Counted from the stretch's first letter, positions 50,456 through 62,675 are shown. The stretch: 64,000 nt of DNA from Brachynemurus nebulosus (GCA_035578155.1 JAPWDM010000012.1:13274501-13338500), one strand, 5' to 3'. The notes: generated by a model from the letters alone, not told the origin. Numbers and translations: made by a program.

Positions 50456-50920
50456 ATCGGGAACATCGATTCAAGAATATCGATATACGATATATATCGA
50501 AAGAAAGACATCGATGTCCGAAAACACCGATATTTATGAAGCAAAATAAACAATCATTATAATCTATTATTTTATTTATTAAAAATTAAATTGCCCAGTA
50601 TTTATTTGGCACACTTTGCAAAAAAAATTACTTTGTTAAAAGTTTCCCTTTTAATTTGTTCCTTTGTTGATACAAATGCTGCCCAGCAAGTCTTTCTGAA
50701 GCTGTTGAAGTTGTTGTGAAACACAAATATTTAATGGCAAATTTCAAGTTTGGATAAATGGATCCTAGAACTTGCCATAAAAGTAATGGATCTTATTTTA
50801 AATCAGCTACAGGACTTTTTAAATACTGGATAGCTTAGAGTAATATCGATGTTTCGATATTATTCTCGTAACATCGATGTTTTTCTACCATCAATGAATA
50901 TCGATCATCCCTAGTACACC
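50456..50920 (-). mobile_element. hAT element remnant with ATCGAT-rich ends
   Basis: Subterminal ATATCGAT words cluster at both ends (50462-50540, 50840-50915). The right end reads as TAGGGATGATCGATATTC in inverse; the left equivalent is degraded (TCGGGAACATCGATTC). No matching 8-bp flanks. It encloses the hAT domain at 50628-50792. Confidence 0.6.
50628..50792 (-). pseudogene. hAT transposase C-terminal dimerisation domain remnant
   Basis: The frame of 54 codons runs between a stop at its start (50793-50795) and a stop at 50628-50630. It reads DPLLLW, then YPNLKFAIKYLC, then TSTASERL-AGQ, then QQRNKLKGK. This is the hAT family C-terminal signature (D-P-L-x-W, Y-P-x-L, K-Y-L, T-S-x-x-S-E-R, R-N-x-L). 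Compared with the usual SERxFSxAG, about three residues after SER are missing, an in-frame deletion in a conserved helix. No start codon or upstream catalytic domain is present, so it is dead. Confidence 0.8.
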
Positions 50921-51031
50921 TCCAGATATTTCTGAAGCTGCAAAAATTATAACATTAAAGTAAATATTAACGTCTATTATTATTTTTTCAAGTATCTTTT
51001 AAATAAAAAATAAAAAATTGTAGAAAAAATT

Positions 51032-51159
51032 TTGTGTGTAATTCGAGCACAAAATGACATTGCCGCTTTCAGGAGAATAACAGGCTCCGCCTGGCGGCGT
51101 TGCGCGTCACCATTCTCAATCGAGCGGCAATGTACCATTTTGCGCTCTTAATACACAAA
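51032..51159. repeat. 128-bp hairpin H4
   Basis: TTGTGTGTAATTCGAGCACA pairs with the inverse end, and AAATGACATTGCCGCT with AGCGGCAATGTACCATTT. The loop is GC-rich (GGCTCCGCCTGGCGGCGTTG). Same size and layout as H1-H3, with different stem sequence. Confidence 0.75.
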
Positions 51160-51859
51160 TAACCATACTATCCTTACAAATTTTTACCAATATCGAAATT
51201 TCTATCAAAAAATCCTATGATACTCATCCTCTAAAAAACTCTTCCAACTTTCAATTTCTAATCAAATTCGATCAATACGCAAATTTCGTACCCCGATTGT
51301 AAGACAATAACACAATTCAAAAACACAAGCAACGCAAAAAAAAAACGAAAACGGGAAATCGCTAAATCTGTCATGAATAATGTTTCATAAGAAGAGCAAT
51401 GAGCCAACAAACAGCACCAGATGAGACAGACGGACAGACACACGGACGAATATCGAAGATATGCATGAACATACATTCGAATTGATCGAAAGGGTGGGCA
51501 TGCGGGCGTGCAAGGGGAATGGATTGGAAAAATTGTTGGGAAAACTTATAAGCCGGTAAGAGGAAACCAAACTATTGCTAGCTTTAATATCCTGTTTTAT
51601 AAGGTGCTTAGAACAGGAATATACCATACATGTGCCACAGGGGGTAAGCGTTTTTACTATCATTTTGTTGTTACAAATAGAAAAATTTTTGCATACAAAA
51701 AAGGAACAGGAACGACAGGCGGCAGAAGCAGTAAGCAAGCTAACCATCGACAAACAGAAAGAAGTTCTTTTGGAGTAGTTTGAAGTTTCCGGAATCGCTT
51801 GTATCTATATCTACATGTTATGCACAAGTATTATGTGAAAGTGTAAAAGGCAATTGATA
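51160..51859. other. non-repeat stretch with overlapping unrecognised frames
   Basis: This is the least repeat-like DNA in the window. On the plus strand, a frame ending at a stop at 51776-51778 has a charged tail (KKEQERQAAEAVSKL). A TAG acceptor-like site precedes it at about 51683 and a GTAAGA donor-like site lies at 51556. On the minus strand a 122-codon frame (51385-51753) overlaps. I recognise neither, and no gene can be asserted. Confidence 0.2.
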
Positions 51860-51861
51860 TA

Positions 51862-53112
<1,251 letters not shown>

Positions 53113-53114
53113 TA

Positions 53115-53750
53115 TACAGTAGAAACATATACACTTAGGATAATAAATAGAGCGGTCGATGCGGTAATGCTTTCACACTGTACCGATGTCAAATGATCAT
53201 ATTCGAACAATCGAACATGTTGTACAGGGTCTAGGAAAAATAGCTTATTTCGTTGGAAATCAACAGAAGTCAACGACAAGACTGTTTAGCGAAGGATAAA
53301 CAAAAAAACTGGAAGTAAGGAAATTGTAAGAAAATTTTTCAACACAACCAGTAAAAATATTGTCAAGACTTTTGATCTGCGGTAAAAAGTTCTGACGATA
53401 GAAGAGAAATTTTCATAAGATATCGACATTTAATGGGATTTCGTGGTAGCGCAGCGCCGTGGTTACCTTTACTCCAATTGCGATGAAATTCGTAGAGAAC
53501 CATCTAGAAACCAAACTGCACAATTTCCAAAAATTTCATCAAAAACAATCTAATAGTTTCGAAGTTATACCACTTTGGCGAGATCTTCAAATAGACAGAC
53601 GGGCATACAGACGAACTGACCGACAGACATGAAATCAAAATTGTTCATGAAGCTCTAAAACGTAAAACTGCATGAAAATTTTCCTGTTGGAGGGAAAAAA
53701 GGTTTCATATTTCAAAAGTGATCATTATGCTGCCGCTACTTTAGCCGTCT
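53115..53750 (-). other. Helitron-like internal block, otherwise no gene
   Basis: Read on the minus strand from 53640, GTCTGTCGGTCAGTTCGTCT, AACTTCGAAACTATTAGA and TTTGATGAAATTTTTGGA follow the same order as the block in the two Helitron-like copies. No protein-coding content recognised. Confidence 0.4.
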
Positions 53751-53752
53751 TG

Positions 53753-54010
53753 AAAATCTATACATATAAAAAACTGTAACGGAACCGTATCTGTACATGA
53801 AATATTTTTTGGAAATTATACTTGGTACTTATCGATTTGGATATCAAAACAGCGATTTTTAAATTCTGAATCTGTCTATCTGTTCATGTATTACGCAGAA
53901 AAACTACTGGACAGATTTTGATGAAATTTGGTGTGGTGATAACTTGTTACCTGAGTCAACATCTAGGATACTTTTTATTGCAGAAACAAGTCCCATTTCT
54001 ACGGGAAAAT
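53753..54010 (+). mobile_element. Helitron-like 5' end, copy 2
   Basis: TCTATACATATAAAAAACTG, CAGCGATTTTTAAATTC, GTCTATCTGTTCATG and AACTACTGGACAGATTTTGA parallel copy 1 at 50067, followed by ACTTGTTACCTGAGTCAACA. Partial. Confidence 0.5.
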
Positions 54011-54012
54011 AC

Positions 54013-54220
54013 AAAAACCATTTTGAGCATATGTACATGCGCATTACACAGAAACCATTGTTCCGTATAAATTCTTTATAATTATATTTCTCATTGATTT
54101 TATACCAATGTGTCGCGCGAACGACGTCTGTGAAAACTGTGAAACACAAAACACGAACTAACAAAGTTGATCGGAATTATTTTTAATAATTTCTGTTGCC
54201 GTCAAAATTGTTAACTTTGT
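54013..54220. other. no gene recognised
   Basis: Minus-strand frame continuing to 54164 is not recognised and overlaps the Helitron-like block. Confidence 0.3.
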
Positions 54221-54341
54221 TAGCGAATTTCCAGAATGGAAATTCAGCTATTACAGTAGGTCTCATGACGCGACTTGAGCCCGGGACTATGGCAGAAATT
54301 TGTTTTGAGGTCCCTAGAAACCGAAAATAATATTCACTAAA

Positions 54342-54509
<168 letters not shown>

Positions 54510-54632
54510 TCATGTATCAGCACGATAACTCTAGCAAAACTTTCTAGGTTTACGAAATTTGGTGAGAACGAAATTTCTTTAAAATAAGATGTTTCGTTCT
54601 TGAGTTATCGTGCGGACACTTAGTAATAGTAA

Positions 54633-54757
54633 TTATTCAACGAGCTAGTAATGATAGCTATTACTCACGAAGATGAAATTGCGACACGAGCCGAGCTTGT
54701 GAGGCGACTGTCGTAATGCATCTGAGTGAGTAATAGCCATTGCAAGCGAGTAGAATA
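54633..54757. repeat. 125-bp hairpin H5
   Basis: ATGATAGCTATTACTCACGA pairs with GAGTGAGTAATAGCCATTG, and ATTGCGACA with TGTCGTAAT. Loop CGAGCCGAGCTTGTGAGGCG. Same class as H1-H4. Confidence 0.75.
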
Positions 54758-55382
54758 CGATATTTTTTCTACGACTTTTTTCCTTTTTGATTTAAATAAA
54801 ATTGAATATAAATTTTAAATCAAATTTTTGAGCTATTTCTAATTTCATTAAAAGTTTGTATAATATTATGTATAAAACGATCAAAACAAAACATAAACTA
54901 CTTTATTTACTTGAACGTTACTAGGCAGTATATATAAAATTAAAACTTGATACATACATATATACACAAAACAAAAGCAAACCCATGGAATAATGATTAA
55001 TACTGTGATTTCATTGGTCAAGAGGGTATTGAGTAATGAACATTCCTCCACACCTTTGAATAATGCCTAACTTTCTCGACAATTAACGGATATATAATGA
55101 GTGTGTTCTTCCACAGAAGTAGAAAAACATTATAAAAATGTGTCCGCACAATAACTCAAGAACGAAACATCTTATTTTTAAGAAATTTCGTGAAAACGTT
55201 TACGGTTTTTTGGACATTTTTCGTGAAAAAAATTTGGCGGAATGAGGCGGAAAAATCACATAAAGAAGGTTTTTTTTATTTACAATTACTCTATATCAAC
55301 TAGTTTCCGAGAAAAACGTACTTTTGTAAATGGCAATTCGCTATGTTATGCAGGATGCTGCGACAGGAGTATTTCTTTCTAG

Positions 55383-55470
55383 AGTGAATCATTCGTGCCT
55401 CGACATTTTTACCGGGTTTGACCAATGTAACAACAATCACAGTCTTGACAATTTAATTTGTAAATATGTA
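55383..55470 (-). pseudogene. Penelope-like GIY-YIG remnant, copy 3
   Basis: On the minus strand the frame reads IYKLNCQDC, then CCYIGQT, and after a one-base shift GKNVEAR. This matches the start of the 56501 domain residue for residue in IYKLNCQDC and YIGQT. Only about 30 codons survive. It lies 10 bp beyond the end of an R1 copy. Confidence 0.7.
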
Positions 55471-55474
55471 GATG

Positions 55475-56195
55475 AAAATGCAATAAAAATTTGGGTTATT
55501 TTCCCAACTTCTTTTCATTTGTGCCATGCCCTGTACGGCGTGTATACAACAAAACATTGAAAAATGACTACGATCGAGCAATGGAAGCTTCGCGACGATG
55601 ACACCAGTGAATGAGGTGAGAATCGAGGGACGGCGCGGCGAGCGACAAACGATTGGTTCATTTACACTCATCGATTGATTTTATACCAATAAATACCAAT
55701 GAAGTTTTATCTCTCCTTTACAACTTTTATTTGCATATAATTTTTTTTTTCTATTCTTAAATTTCCACAAAGTAATATATTATATGCCGTTTTATGCTAT
55801 GCTGTACACTTTTTGAAATTGAATGGGAAGATAAAGAAAAGTTTTATGAGCGAAAAAAACCTTGGACAGGGGACGTAGTGGGACGGGGTGCGGGACGGTA
55901 CGGTGCGGCAATATAAATGGCCGCAAGATTAATAGAAAATAAATCAAAATAGATGAGACGGGTAATAACTTTATTGTGAAAATGTTCCTTTTTACGGCGA
56001 GAAGAAGGACAAATTGATAATAATAAAATGTGGAAAAAAAATTAGGTAAAAACATATTTCCTTGTAATTTCAAAATTGGGTTATAGTATGTAATGAAATA
56101 GTGTCACAAGATATAAGCGATTGCTTTCACCAAAAGCATTTCTTGGTTGGATGAAGTATGCATGTATGAATTTTATATCACACTTGTATTATTTT
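55475..56195. other. no gene recognised
   Basis: A CG-richer patch (55570-55650, GGACGGCGCGGCGAGCGACA) stands out; frames here are short. A second one near 55860-55905 is GACGGGGTGCGGGACGG. Confidence 0.35.
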
Positions 56196-56480
56196 AACTT
56201 CCCATAGGAAGTTATTGTAATGGCTTCGATTTTACGAATCGCTAATTTTGACATATCTCCACGTTTCAAGGTCACTAGAATCCGAATCCATCGTTTTTAG
56301 CGTGATGTCTGTGCGTGCCTTCGTTCGTTCGTGTTTTTTTTTCGTCTCGCATATCTCGATAACAAATGATGATATCATCTCCGGACTAATTTCATTAGAT
56401 GCGTAATCAAAAAATGAAGACCGGATAAAGATTTCAGCAAATTCGGATTAGCGGTTTGTTTTTTGTGGTAAAAAAAAAAA
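56196..56480 (+). repeat. dispersed-repeat-like segment with AACTTCC palindrome
   Basis: AACTTCCCATAGGAAGTT is a perfect palindrome with a 4-nt centre. TCGTCTCGCATATCTCGATA and ACAAATGATGATATCATC follow; a diverged second version, TGTCTCACATATCTTGAG, is at 57557. It lies immediately upstream of the Penelope-like frame and may be its flanking or 5' part. Confidence 0.4.
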
Positions 56481-56500
56481 AAAAAAAAAAACAGAATTAA

Positions 56501-56965
56501 CTTTACCCCTCCGTTAAACCAGAACCAAAAACCAACTTTAAAACTATAACATATTTTGGTAAAATATCAGATAAAATTAAAAACGTTCTAGCAAAATCAA
56601 ACATAAATATAGCATTTAAATCAGGCTTTAATCTAGGAAATTTAATATATAACAATAAAACAAAAATTGATAAACTTAAAAAATCGGGTATCTACAAATT
56701 AAACTGCCAAGATTGTAATGGTTTTTACATCGGTCAAACTGGCAGAAACTTTGAAACCCGGAGAGCAGAGCATTTTAGGTCATATAGAAATAAGAAATCC
56801 GACTCTGCTTTTGTGAGGCACTTAATAGACACCGGACACACACCGGAACGGGAAATTACTGTGTTACACGAGGCAAGCAAAGGACAGAAGTTAACAATCC
56901 TAGAAGCAATAGAAATAAATAAACATAGCTCCGATCACCTTTTAAATGATTACACCGATATTTAG
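56501..56965 (+). pseudogene. Penelope-like GIY-YIG endonuclease, 5'-truncated
   Basis: Open for 154 codons from just after a TAA to a TAG stop, with no ATG. GIYKLNC is at residues 63-69, CQDC at 69-72, FYIGQTGR at 75-82, R87, EH at 90-91, H107, H113, and a Glu-bearing helix LEAIEI at 134-139. This is the GIY-YIG nuclease with the C-x2-C...H...H insert known from Penelope-like elements. The first 60 residues match the linker that precedes it. In these elements it sits C-terminal to the reverse transcriptase, which is missing here. The domain is uninterrupted, so this copy is probably fairly young. Two further copies are at 58060-60455 and 55383-55470. Confidence 0.88.
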
Positions 56966-57310
56966 AGTTCAACTTTATTTTCAATATTATAACTTAATTA
57001 AATTTTAATTTCTGTTTAAAACTGTATTCACTGTAATATTGTCTTTTTGTCATTTTCAAGTTCAATCAAATTGCCACGTGTTTGTTTGCCTCTTGTCACA
57101 TGTAATGTAATCTTGTTTTTCTTGACTTTTGGATTCTCCTATCACTCCCACCCTTTCCACCTCCACATCACAGACCACTCCCCCTTAATAAGTATAGGTA
57201 GATAAAATTAGTATATAAGGCATGTAAAGAATGTAATATTTATTCTGTTTGAAAATGAACTGACGGTTCGAAACAATATTGTCACAATTTCAAAATAAAA
57301 GTGGTATTTT
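56966..57310 (+). mobile_element. Penelope-like element 3' untranslated tail
   Basis: Non-coding sequence after the stop includes AATGAACTGACGGTTCGAAA near 57255, similar to the 'GAAGATG...GTCGAAACG' motif often seen downstream of Penelope-like frames (recollection, not a search). AATAAAAG at 57294 could serve as a polyadenylation signal. Confidence 0.5.
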
Positions 57311-57488
57311 TGCGGCGAAGTAAAATATTTGTTTATTATTTACAAATATGGAATACCATAAAGTAACGCTCAAATCTATTAAGAATTAACTTTATTAAGA
57401 TAACATAGATTATACGGATTTTTTACCATAACATTATTATATAATGGCCTAAGAACCTTCCTTGATGTTAAAAACGCCAGTATATTAT

Positions 57489-57524
<36 letters not shown>

Positions 57525-58059
57525 CGAAATAAGAAACTGTTTTTGAAATATATTTTGTCTCACATATCTTGAGAACAAATGATGTTATTATTTGTTTGAT
57601 AAGGGTGAGCCCCCACCCTTAGGTACAGAAGGCGGAGCCCCCGGTATGGTGCAAGGGGCAAAGCCTCTATCGGGGGCCCAGGGGAGAAGTTGCCCGAAAT
57701 GGAAAAAGAATTATTTATGTACAGTAGTCTCTAGTCTTTAAGGACACCCAATGGGAAGCTGACAGTGTGGGTAGACCTGTCCCCCAAATTTTTTATTTTC
57801 ATTTTTGAAAAGTTTTCCAGGAATAAGTGTAAAATATTGTGAAATGAAATCATAAAAAATTAACTTTTCACACAAAATTGTCAAAAAGTTTTATTTTTAT
57901 TTAGATGAGAAATGTTTTTTAATCAAGAATATTATATGTGATTCACAACTCGATGATGAATGCGTATGAATATATTTTTTTATATTTGCTTAGTCTGGTA
58001 TTTTATTATTTTAAATTTCATAAAAGTTTGGTTGATGTTTTGATTTGAATGCGTACATA
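57311..58059. other. GC-rich island in AT-rich DNA
   Basis: 57598-57690 is strikingly GC-rich, with GAGCCCCCACCC, GGCGGAGCCCCCGG, GGGGCAAAGCC and CGGGGGCCCAGGGG. The words pair as short inverted repeats. A run of about 34 A lies at 57499-57532. No gene recognised. Confidence 0.45.
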
Positions 58060-58205
58060 GAAGATACAGAGTGTTTACGCTCTTCACGTCACGATTTTAT
58101 TACCAGTTTGTCCAACGTAGACAGAGTAACAAGCTTGACAATTTAATTTTTGTAGATACTCGATATTTTAAGTTTATCTATTTTTGTTTTATTTTATATT
58201 AAAGA
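58060..58205 (-). pseudogene. Penelope-like copy 2, GIY-YIG half
   Basis: The minus strand from 58205 aligns with the copy-1 DNA (TTTAATATA, AATAAAACAAAAAT, GATAAACTTAAAA, TCTACAAA), then reads NCQACYSVYVGQTGN before a stop. Extra A residues shift the frame just before NCQAC. It continues the 60290-60455 half across the palindrome. Confidence 0.8.
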
Positions 58206-58688
58206 GTCTGGAACCATTACCATAGGTGAATTTGCCCAAGAAGTGAAATTCAACGATATGTATGCGATTGTGTAGCTTAGTGAAAGAGTAAACCATACGT
58301 ATGGATTTTTCTCAATATCTTTACATTTCGCGGAGTTATAATACCAAATACCAAAAAATAGTGGTCTTATTCAAACTTTTTTTTCTCGTAAACTATTATA
58401 GATAAAACGATGAAACAAAATCCATATTGTTTGCTATGTCCAGTACTTTATTATATATTTTTTTCATTTAAAATGGACATTAAATAGCCTTTATAAAATA
58501 TGAAAAAAAAATTCATTAAATTTTTTTAGCTACTTGTACAAGAGTGACCACTTTCTTATTACTACCAAAAGAAAGCTCGCAAGCACTTCCCTCATCTCCC
58601 TGAATTTTATTTTGTCAAAAGAGTGGAACATATTGAAAAAAAATAAGAACATATATATTTGGTGATGTTCATGGTATGTGTATGTGCA

Positions 58689-58820
58689 GGTACAGGTCAA
58701 CAAATCTGACTTTACCTCTTCAAGGTCATTAAAAATGCATTCTTAAAGAAGTGAGATAGTACTTAATATAAAGAAAAAATGACCTTGAAGCGGCAAAGTC
58801 AGATTTGTTGAACTGTACCT
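58689..58820. repeat. hairpin within the left arm
   Basis: GTACAGGTCAACAAATCTGA pairs with TCAGATTTGTTGAACTGTAC, and CTTCAAGGTCATT with AATGACCTTGAAG. Stem about 45 bp; a small MITE by shape. Confidence 0.82.
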
Positions 58821-59667
58821 ACTTGTTTTTGAATTATGTTTTTAAGAAATATTTTGAATGAATAAATGAATCATTGAATGTTTTTTTTTATTACATGAGA
58901 ATCTGATGCCTGCTCTACACTCTCGATCGAAGTTCCTCGACGAAGTAAGCGCTAAAGTTGGCTGAAGTCGAAATACCGTTATAACACCAGCCAGGAAGAA
59001 CCATGAAATGACCTTTTACACTCTCGTACTCGGTCCACTTTGCGAGAATTGAGAGTAGGCATAAGGAATCTAATATGTTTTATCTTCAAAATGTAGACTT
59101 TTTTCATATCGGAGTTCTAAAAAACAATTAGTTACGAAAAAAGAACTAACTTCTCTCATTGTTTTTAACGTATTACTCAGTTCTACAATTATTTCGCAAG
59201 TAAATCCAACTAACATTTTTACTTATCCGTTGGGTAAACTAAAACTGTTTACTTGATCAATTAGTGATGTATTTAACTTCATCAGTGAATTTAAAATTAT
59301 AGACTTGAGAAGTATGTTAAAAGCAATGAAAAAAATTAGTTCTTGATTCGTAGCTGATTATTTTTTAAAACTCCTATGTGGAATGAGTCTACATTTTGAA
59401 CATAAAACATATTAGATTCCTTATACCTCCTCTCAATTCTCGCAAAGTGGACCGAGTACGAGAGTACAGAAGGTCATTTCATACTTCTTCGTGGCTGGTG
59501 TTATAACGGTATTCCGACTTCAGCCAACTTTAGCGATTACTTCGTCGAGGAACTTCGATCGAGAGTGTAGAGCAGGCATCAGATTCTCATGTAATAAAAA
59601 AAAAAACATTCAATGATTCATTTATTCATTCAAAATATTTCTTAAAATCATAATTCAAAAACAAGTA

Positions 59668-59800
59668 GGTACAGTTCAACAAATCTAACTTTGCCGCTTC
59701 AAGGTCATTTTTTCTTTATATTAAGTACTATCTTACTTCTTTAAGAATGCATTTTTAATGATCTTGAAGAGGTAAAGTCAGATTTGTTGACCTGTACCTG
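59668..59800. repeat. hairpin within the right arm
   Basis: Mirror copy of 58689-58820, including GCATTTTTAATGATCTTGAA and GATTTGTTGACCTGTACC. Confidence 0.82.
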
Positions 59801-60289
59801 CACATACACATACCATGAACATCACCAAATATATATGTTTTTATTTTTTTTCAGTATGTTCCACCCTTTTGACAAAACTCAAATTCAGGGAGGTGAGAGA
59901 AGTGCTTGCGAGCTTTCTTTTGGTAGTAATAAGAAAGTGGTCACTCTTGTACAAGTAGCTAAAAAATCTAATGAATTTTTTTTTCATATTTTATAAAGGG
60001 TATTTAATGTCCATTTTAAATGAAAAAAATATATAATAAAGTACTGGACATAGCAAACAATATGGATTTTGTTTCATCGTTTTATCTGTAATAGTTTACG
60101 AGAAAAAAAAGTTTGAATAAGATCACTATTTTTTAGTATTTGGTATTATAACTCCGCAAAATGTAAAGATATTGAGGAAAAATCCATACGTATGGTTTAC
60201 TCTTTCACTAAGCTACACAATCGCATGCATATCGTTGAATTTCATTTCTTGGGCAAATTCACCTATGGTAATGGTTCCAGACCCTATCT

Positions 60290-60455
60290 TAGATTAAAGC
60301 TTAAATGAAGTATTTATGTTTGATTTAGCTAAAATTTTATGTATTTTATTTGTAGTTTTACCAAAATATATTATAGCTTTGTAATTAGTTTTTGGGTCTG
60401 GTTTAACAGAGGGATAAATTTCTTTTAAGATAATGTTCAAATTGTTTTTTTAGCT
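60290..60455 (-). pseudogene. Penelope-like copy 2, N-terminal half
   Basis: The minus strand reads EIYPSVKPDPKTNYKAII, then YFGK, then KILAKSNINTSFK before frameshift. Copy 1 has YPSVKPEPKTNFKTIT, YFGK and VLAKSNINIAFK at the same places. It is broken by the palindrome exactly where copy 1 reads CTTTAATCTAGGAAATTTAA. Confidence 0.83.
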
Positions 60456-60534
60456 ATTAATTTATAAATTAGTTTCAAATTATTATTTACTATTATCTTA
60501 TTTACTATTATTTAATGTACTCGCACTTTTTGTA

Positions 60535-61640
60535 CTCTCGAACAAAACGTTTTTACAAAATTTGGTAAAAACGTCGGAAATCGGAAAATCTTGGATGAGT
60601 TTGTTATTCAGTCCCATTAGATCAGTGTTTTGCAACCTGGGAGTTGCGAAGCCTTTTAAAGGGGGTCGCAGTTACTTTAACAATAAAACCACTCTAGTTC
60701 AATATATAATATTTAATAAAGGTTAACTAAAGGTTACATTAATGTGGTGGTTTCATACTTTCGCTTGATAAAATTTCAAAACAAATAACTACGGCTTATT
60801 TTCAATAACAGTAAATCCGAGTTTTAAATAATTGTCGTCATATAGACGATTTTCTTTGGTCATTACTCTCATTGGAACTTGAAGTTGACGGTTGTGCATG
60901 TCTTCCCAGAAACTCATTCATTTTCAGTAATTACAATGAGCACAGAATTTTGGATATTAAACAATAAAAGACAGTGAGCAATTACTAAAACAAACAACAA
61001 ATCAATTCAATAAATTTAAACACAATTCAAAGCGAATTCACAATTCAAAGAATTCAAAAGTGCCATCCTTTACTCGTCTGATACTCCACGCAGCGCTCAT
61101 CACGTTGCGTTATTTCTCGCTCACACAAGTCACGTGTGAGTTCAGAAGCTACTATAAGTCGTGAACTTCGATGTCGATATAAAAATATGCCTGTTTAAAA
61201 TACTTTGTTACGTATTTAATTGACACCTAACTGAAAATAATCAATAATGATGAACGGATTCGATATCTATAACATAAAATATAAAATAAAAGTTAGAAAT
61301 AGCAGAGGGTAGGGCTCGCGAAATATTTTTCTATACTAAGGGGTCGCGAATTATTTTTCCATACTAGGGGGGTCGCACCATGAAAAAGGTTGAAAAACAC
61401 TACATTAGACACTTAAAACCGGGTACTTCGTACCATTTTTATCAAAAAAATGTTACGCAAAAAGTTATCAAAATTTGTGTTTTGATAGGTTTTGAAACCA
61501 TTATCCTATATAAGTAAGCTGGAACTTCTTGTTTCAAAAGTTTTTCTTTAAATATTTACGATATCATCGGAAAGAGTGGAAAAGCCACAAACGAATATAC
61601 AAACTGTTTTTCGAGAAAAATTGGGAAATTCTATGAAAAG
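60535..61640 (+). mobile_element. R1, copy 11, diverged, split by a hAT element
   Basis: ACTCTCGAACAAAACG, ACAAAATTTGGTAAAAAC and CTTGGATGAGTTTG are at 60535-60612. TATCATCGGAAAGAGTGG and TTTTTCGAGAAAAATTG, on the far side of the hAT element, match later R1 blocks loosely. Confidence 0.55.
60623..61402. mobile_element. hAT-type element with 8-bp duplication CATTAGA(T/C)
   Basis: CAGTGTTTTGCAACCT and AGGTTGAAAAACACTA are imperfect inverted ends. CATTAGAT (60615-60622) and CATTAGAC (61403-61410) flank it. GGGTCGC words recur subterminally, with an ATTTTTC(T/C)ATACTA(A/G)GGG duplication at the right. Non-coding. Confidence 0.88.
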
Positions 61641-62299
61641 GGTGTTTTCTAAATTAAGCATAGCTTATAATTATGCCCATTCCAAGACTGTTTTCTAACA
61701 ATGACAGGATTTTCAAAATCAGCCGTACAAATCACAATGTTGTGTACACAACTTGTATATCTCGGACTGGCGAATTTTAAAACACCCGGTACACGTCAAA
61801 CACATACATACCCCCACCATCGAAATGGAGACATCCGAATTTAATATCAAAGAATTGAACAAAATGTCTAACTTTTAAATTTATTATTCAACTTGTATAC
61901 TATGACCAAAACGCACAACATACTCTTCAAAAAAAACGAAAAAAACACACACCAAATCAGAATTGATTACATTTGTATAAGTAGTGAGTAGTAGCGTCCC
62001 ATACTACGTCCCATACTGCGTCCCACTATCGATGCTGTCCATTGTCCGTTATTGGTATAGTAGGTAAGTCAGTACCAGTGTATGTATCTGTAGAGAGATA
62101 GACGCAATCGGACGACAAAACGGACGAAGAATTGTTCGGATGTGACAAATATATTATTATTGTCCACTTTCATTTCTGCTCCATTTGGTCATCAATATTC
62201 ATACAGTGTATGATGTCTTATTGGACGCACAAACATTGAAAACAATATTATACAGTGAAACCTATAATCCAAGACCATCATATTTCTAAAAATCCCGAA
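61641..62299. other. no gene; short GTCCCATACT tandem
   Basis: At 61996-62030, CGTCCCATACTA, CGTCCCATACTG and CGTCCCACTA are three tandem decamer-like units. At 62256, CAGTGAAACCTATAATCC looks like a pogo-type end cut by the next R1 copy. Confidence 0.4.
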
Positions 62300-62625
62300 A
62301 TACCCCTGTCGCAGCATCCTGCATAACATAGCGAATTTCCGTTTATAAAAGTTAGTTTTTCTCGGAAACTAGTTGACATAGAACAATAGTTTAAGGACCT
62401 TTTTTATGTAATTTTTCCTCCCCTTTTAAATGGTGTAAAAAAATTTCGCAAAAATTGTTGATTAAGTGGAAATTTTGGCAAAAAACTAATTTTTTGCAAG
62501 AACAAAAACCATGTTCCTGGCATCCGATGTGTCTGGTTAACGAACTCGTCCAACGATTTGAAACTTCCAATATTTTCACCAAATTTCGTAAACCTAGGAC
62601 ATTCCGTTCGAGAGTTATCGTGCGG

Positions 62626-62675
<50 letters not shown>

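Larger units (their letters stand above)
58206..60282. mobile_element. 2.08-kb palindrome inserted in a Penelope-like frame
   Basis: GTCTGGAACCATTACC and its inverse begin two arms of about 1 kb that remain closely similar almost to the centre near 59244. Each arm contains GACCGAGTACGAGAGT-type words, an ATGGTAATGG start and a nested 130-bp hairpin. Flanking DNA on both sides belongs to one Penelope-like copy. No coding frame of note; the 70-codon frame at 59784-59996 is not recognised. The superfamily is unknown. Confidence 0.88.

Noticed and set aside
51647..51683. 37-bp intron between GTAAGC and AATAG
   Set aside because: Too short for a typical animal intron, and removing it breaks the frame of the charged downstream segment.
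56098..56480. N-terminal exons or reverse transcriptase upstream of the GIY-YIG frame
   Set aside because: An in-frame stop lies at 56498-56500 and the DNA before it is poly-A and dispersed-repeat-like, with no reverse transcriptase motifs.
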